7,675 nt of DNA. Origin: JAABSP01 sp011390135 (GTDB lineage: Bacteria; Desulfobacterota; Desulfobacteria; Desulfobacterales; JAABSP01). The notes under the pieces are model-generated. The model had not been told where the DNA came from and did not search any database. It was given only the letters and a program-made list of their open reading frames with translations. The position numbers and the translations under genes are program-made. Positions 6,589 through 7,675 of this stretch are shown here, piece after piece; position 1 is the stretch's first letter, and each line of letters opens with the position of its first letter. The stretch is from contig JAABSZ010000191.1 of NCBI GenBank assembly GCA_011390135.1, forward strand, positions 1-7,675, written 5' to 3'.

Positions 6589-6595
6589 TGCCGAA

Positions 6596-7309
6596 TCAAT
6601 GAGGTTCCATCGCTTGCATCAATTTTTGGATATCGGCCCAGACCTCCCTCCTCCGTTCCGGATGGTGGAGGAGAAAGGCCGGGTGAAAGGTGGGCATCAC
6701 CGAGATACGCCGGCTCCCGCTCCGAAAGGTGTGAAAACTGCCCCGGAGCCGGGAGATCGGGAGATCGGTCTTCAACAGGGTCTGTGCGGCAAATGCGCCC
6801 AGCGCGCAGATGAAATCGGGCCCGATCGAAGCGATCTGCCGCCGGAGAAAAGGAGAACAGGCTCTTACCTCCTGGGGCAGGGGGTTCCGGTTTTCCGGGG
6901 GCCGGCACTTGAGGATATTGCAGATATAGACCTCCTCCCGGGTAAGTTTCATGGCGGCAATGATCCTGGTCAGCAGCTTCCCGGCCTCCCCCACAAAGGG
7001 CTCTCCGGAGAGATCCTCGTCCCTTCCCGGAGCCTCCCCAACAAAGACCAGCCGGGCAGTACCATTTCCCGCGCCAAAGACCGGCCGGTTCCGATGCTTA
7101 TGGAGGGGGCATCCCCTGCACCGCAATACCTCGGATCGGATCGCGGAAAGGGATTCACCGGCCTTTCCCCAGCTCTCCACCCGGGCAATGGACCTCTTTG
7201 GAAGATCGAATCCGCTACAGTTGCACTCTTTTAAAAACCGGAGATACTCCGCTGCCCCCTCGAGAACGGCTCCGGGATCCCCTTTTTCAAATGCGGCCCA
7301 CCGGTTCAT
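6596..7309 (-). CDS. Class 4 (4Fe-4S) uracil-DNA glycosylase
   Basis: Removes uracil from DNA as the first step of base-excision repair. The 237-residue protein has the catalytic motif GEAPGRDED (91-99), FVGEAGKLL, and the HPAFLL motif (209-214) of the UDG superfamily. Four cysteines, C64, C67, C135 and C151, have the CX2C ... CX15C spacing of the iron-sulfur cluster ligands in class 4 enzymes such as the Thermus one. About 50 residues before the first CX2C form an extra N-terminal part of unknown role, with a CNC at 30-32 that does not belong to the cluster pattern. The start ATG at 7307-7309 follows a purine-rich GGGGGAAAGGG ribosome site. The gap to coaBC is 142 bp, in which I find no convincing promoter, so it may be co-transcribed with coaBC. 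Confidence 0.93.
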   Translation of the reverse strand: MNRWAAFEKGDPGAVLEGAAEYLRFLKECNCSGFDLPKRSIARVESWGKAGESLSAIRSEVLRCRGCPLHKHRNRPVFGAGNGTARLVFVGEAPGRDEDLSGEPFVGEAGKLLTRIIAAMKLTREEVYICNILKCRPPENRNPLPQEVRACSPFLRRQIASIGPDFICALGAFAAQTLLKTDLPISRLRGSFHTFRSGSRRISVMPTFHPAFLLHHPERRREVWADIQKLMQAMEPH

Positions 7310-7451
7310 CCCTTTCCCCCGATCAATAGTTCGGTAATTTTTCCCGGTTTACAGGGCTTCAAACTATAAACATCTGAATTCATTGGGAGCGGGCTTTCAA
7401 GCGGCCAATCGTAAATCATTGAAATCATTAAATCCAAAATTTTTTACCGGA

Positions 7452-7675
7452 CTATTGCCCGATTGAAGTGCCGCTTTTCAAACTGTCCGGTATCCGATCC
7501 GGTATCCGATCCGGTATCCGATCCGGTATCCGGTCCAGCACCCGGTCCAGAACCCGGTCCAGAATCAGATGCGCCGCGTCCGATTTCTCCATCAGGGGCA
7601 GCTCCTCTTTCTCTCCGTCCCGGTAGAAGAGGCTGATCCGATTCGTATCCGCGCCAAATCCCGCATCGGCCCGGC
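7452..7675 (-). CDS. coaBC: CoaBC, C-terminal end (cut by window edge)
   Basis: The last 73 residues of the bifunctional phosphopantothenoylcysteine decarboxylase / phosphopantothenate-cysteine ligase, which makes 4'-phosphopantetheine for coenzyme A. What shows this is the typical ligase (CoaB) end: GFGADTNRISLFYRDG, then EELPLMEKSDAAHLILDR, matching the family's usual final strand and helix. After ILDR, where CoaBC normally ends within a few residues, the frame goes on as VLDRVLDRIPDRIPDRIPDR and then IPDSLKSGTSIGQ before the TAG at 7452-7454. The extra part is made of tetrapeptide repeats coded by a 12-bp tandem repeat. The frame is open from the window edge, so there is no sign of a break. 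The identification rests on the short C-terminus only. Confidence 0.85.
   Translation of the reverse strand, partial: RADAGFGADTNRISLFYRDGEKEELPLMEKSDAAHLILDRVLDRVLDRIPDRIPDRIPDRIPDSLKSGTSIGQ
7486..7569. repeat. 12-bp tandem repeat in the coaBC 3' end
   Basis: Seven adjacent 12-bp units on the plus strand: three identical TCCGGTATCCGA copies (7486-7521), TCCGGTATCCGG, TCCAGCACCCGG, TCCAGAACCCGG and a diverged TCCAGAATCAGA (7558-7569). On the coding strand they specify L-D-R-V/I then P-D-R-I units. The identical copies lie nearest the stop codon and divergence grows towards the conserved ILDR, as expected if that motif was copied outward and the newest copies are last. Confidence 0.93.

Noticed and set aside
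7447..7490. Possible terminator at the coaBC stop
   Set aside because: CCGGAC and GTCCGG can pair around a 32-nt loop containing a small TTGAA/TTCAA stem, but what follows is TAAAAAATTTT rather than a direct T-run, so termination is not supported.
1..7675. A new defence, mobile or biosynthetic system
   Set aside because: All genes but the Rho_N-like one belong to well-known housekeeping families; there are no integrases, transposases, toxin-antitoxin pairs, CRISPR repeats or target-site duplications that I can see.

Overview
This window looks like ordinary chromosome from a Desulfobacterota (deltaproteobacterium)-like organism with GC-rich codon use. The assignment rests on gene order and protein character. 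The run hslV-hslU-argB-argD-argF-argG, a class 4 iron-sulfur uracil-DNA glycosylase and a small Rho_N-domain protein together are typical of that group as I recall it. No sequence search was possible, so the lineage is an inference. Every gene I can support lies on the minus strand, so transcription runs from the high to the low coordinates.

In transcription order: (1) 7675-7452 is the C-terminal end of coaBC (coenzyme A biosynthesis), whose tail carries an in-frame 12-bp tandem repeat. (2) 7309-6596 is a class 4 uracil-DNA glycosylase. (3) 6595-6422 is a compact regulatory region holding a near-consensus sigma-70-type promoter, a perfect 13-bp hairpin and three 15-bp direct repeats. (4) 6421-6095 encodes a small basic Rho_N-like protein. 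(5) 6074-5493 encodes a HAD-family phosphatase. (6) 5409-4876 and 4864-3479 are hslV and hslU, the ATP-dependent HslVU protease. (7) 3400-2525, 2528-1305, 1308-388 and 369-1 are argB, argD, argF and the start of argG, four arginine biosynthesis steps. argB/argD and argD/argF each overlap by an ATGA, so they are probably translationally coupled.

The genes from 6421 down to 1 may form one long transcription unit, joining a Rho_N-like protein, a phosphatase, a protein-quality-control protease and arginine synthesis. A weaker candidate promoter sits just before hslV. ArgB, ArgD, ArgF and ArgG convert N-acetylglutamate towards argininosuccinate. The step between ArgB and ArgD (argC), the deacetylation step and argH are not in the window.

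I see no mobile element, CRISPR array, tRNA, rRNA or defence system, and no clearly new multi-gene system. The least explained parts are the structured, repeat-bearing leader of the Rho_N-like gene, that protein itself, and the repeat-expanded C-terminus of CoaBC. There is no gene-free stretch longer than about 175 bases.
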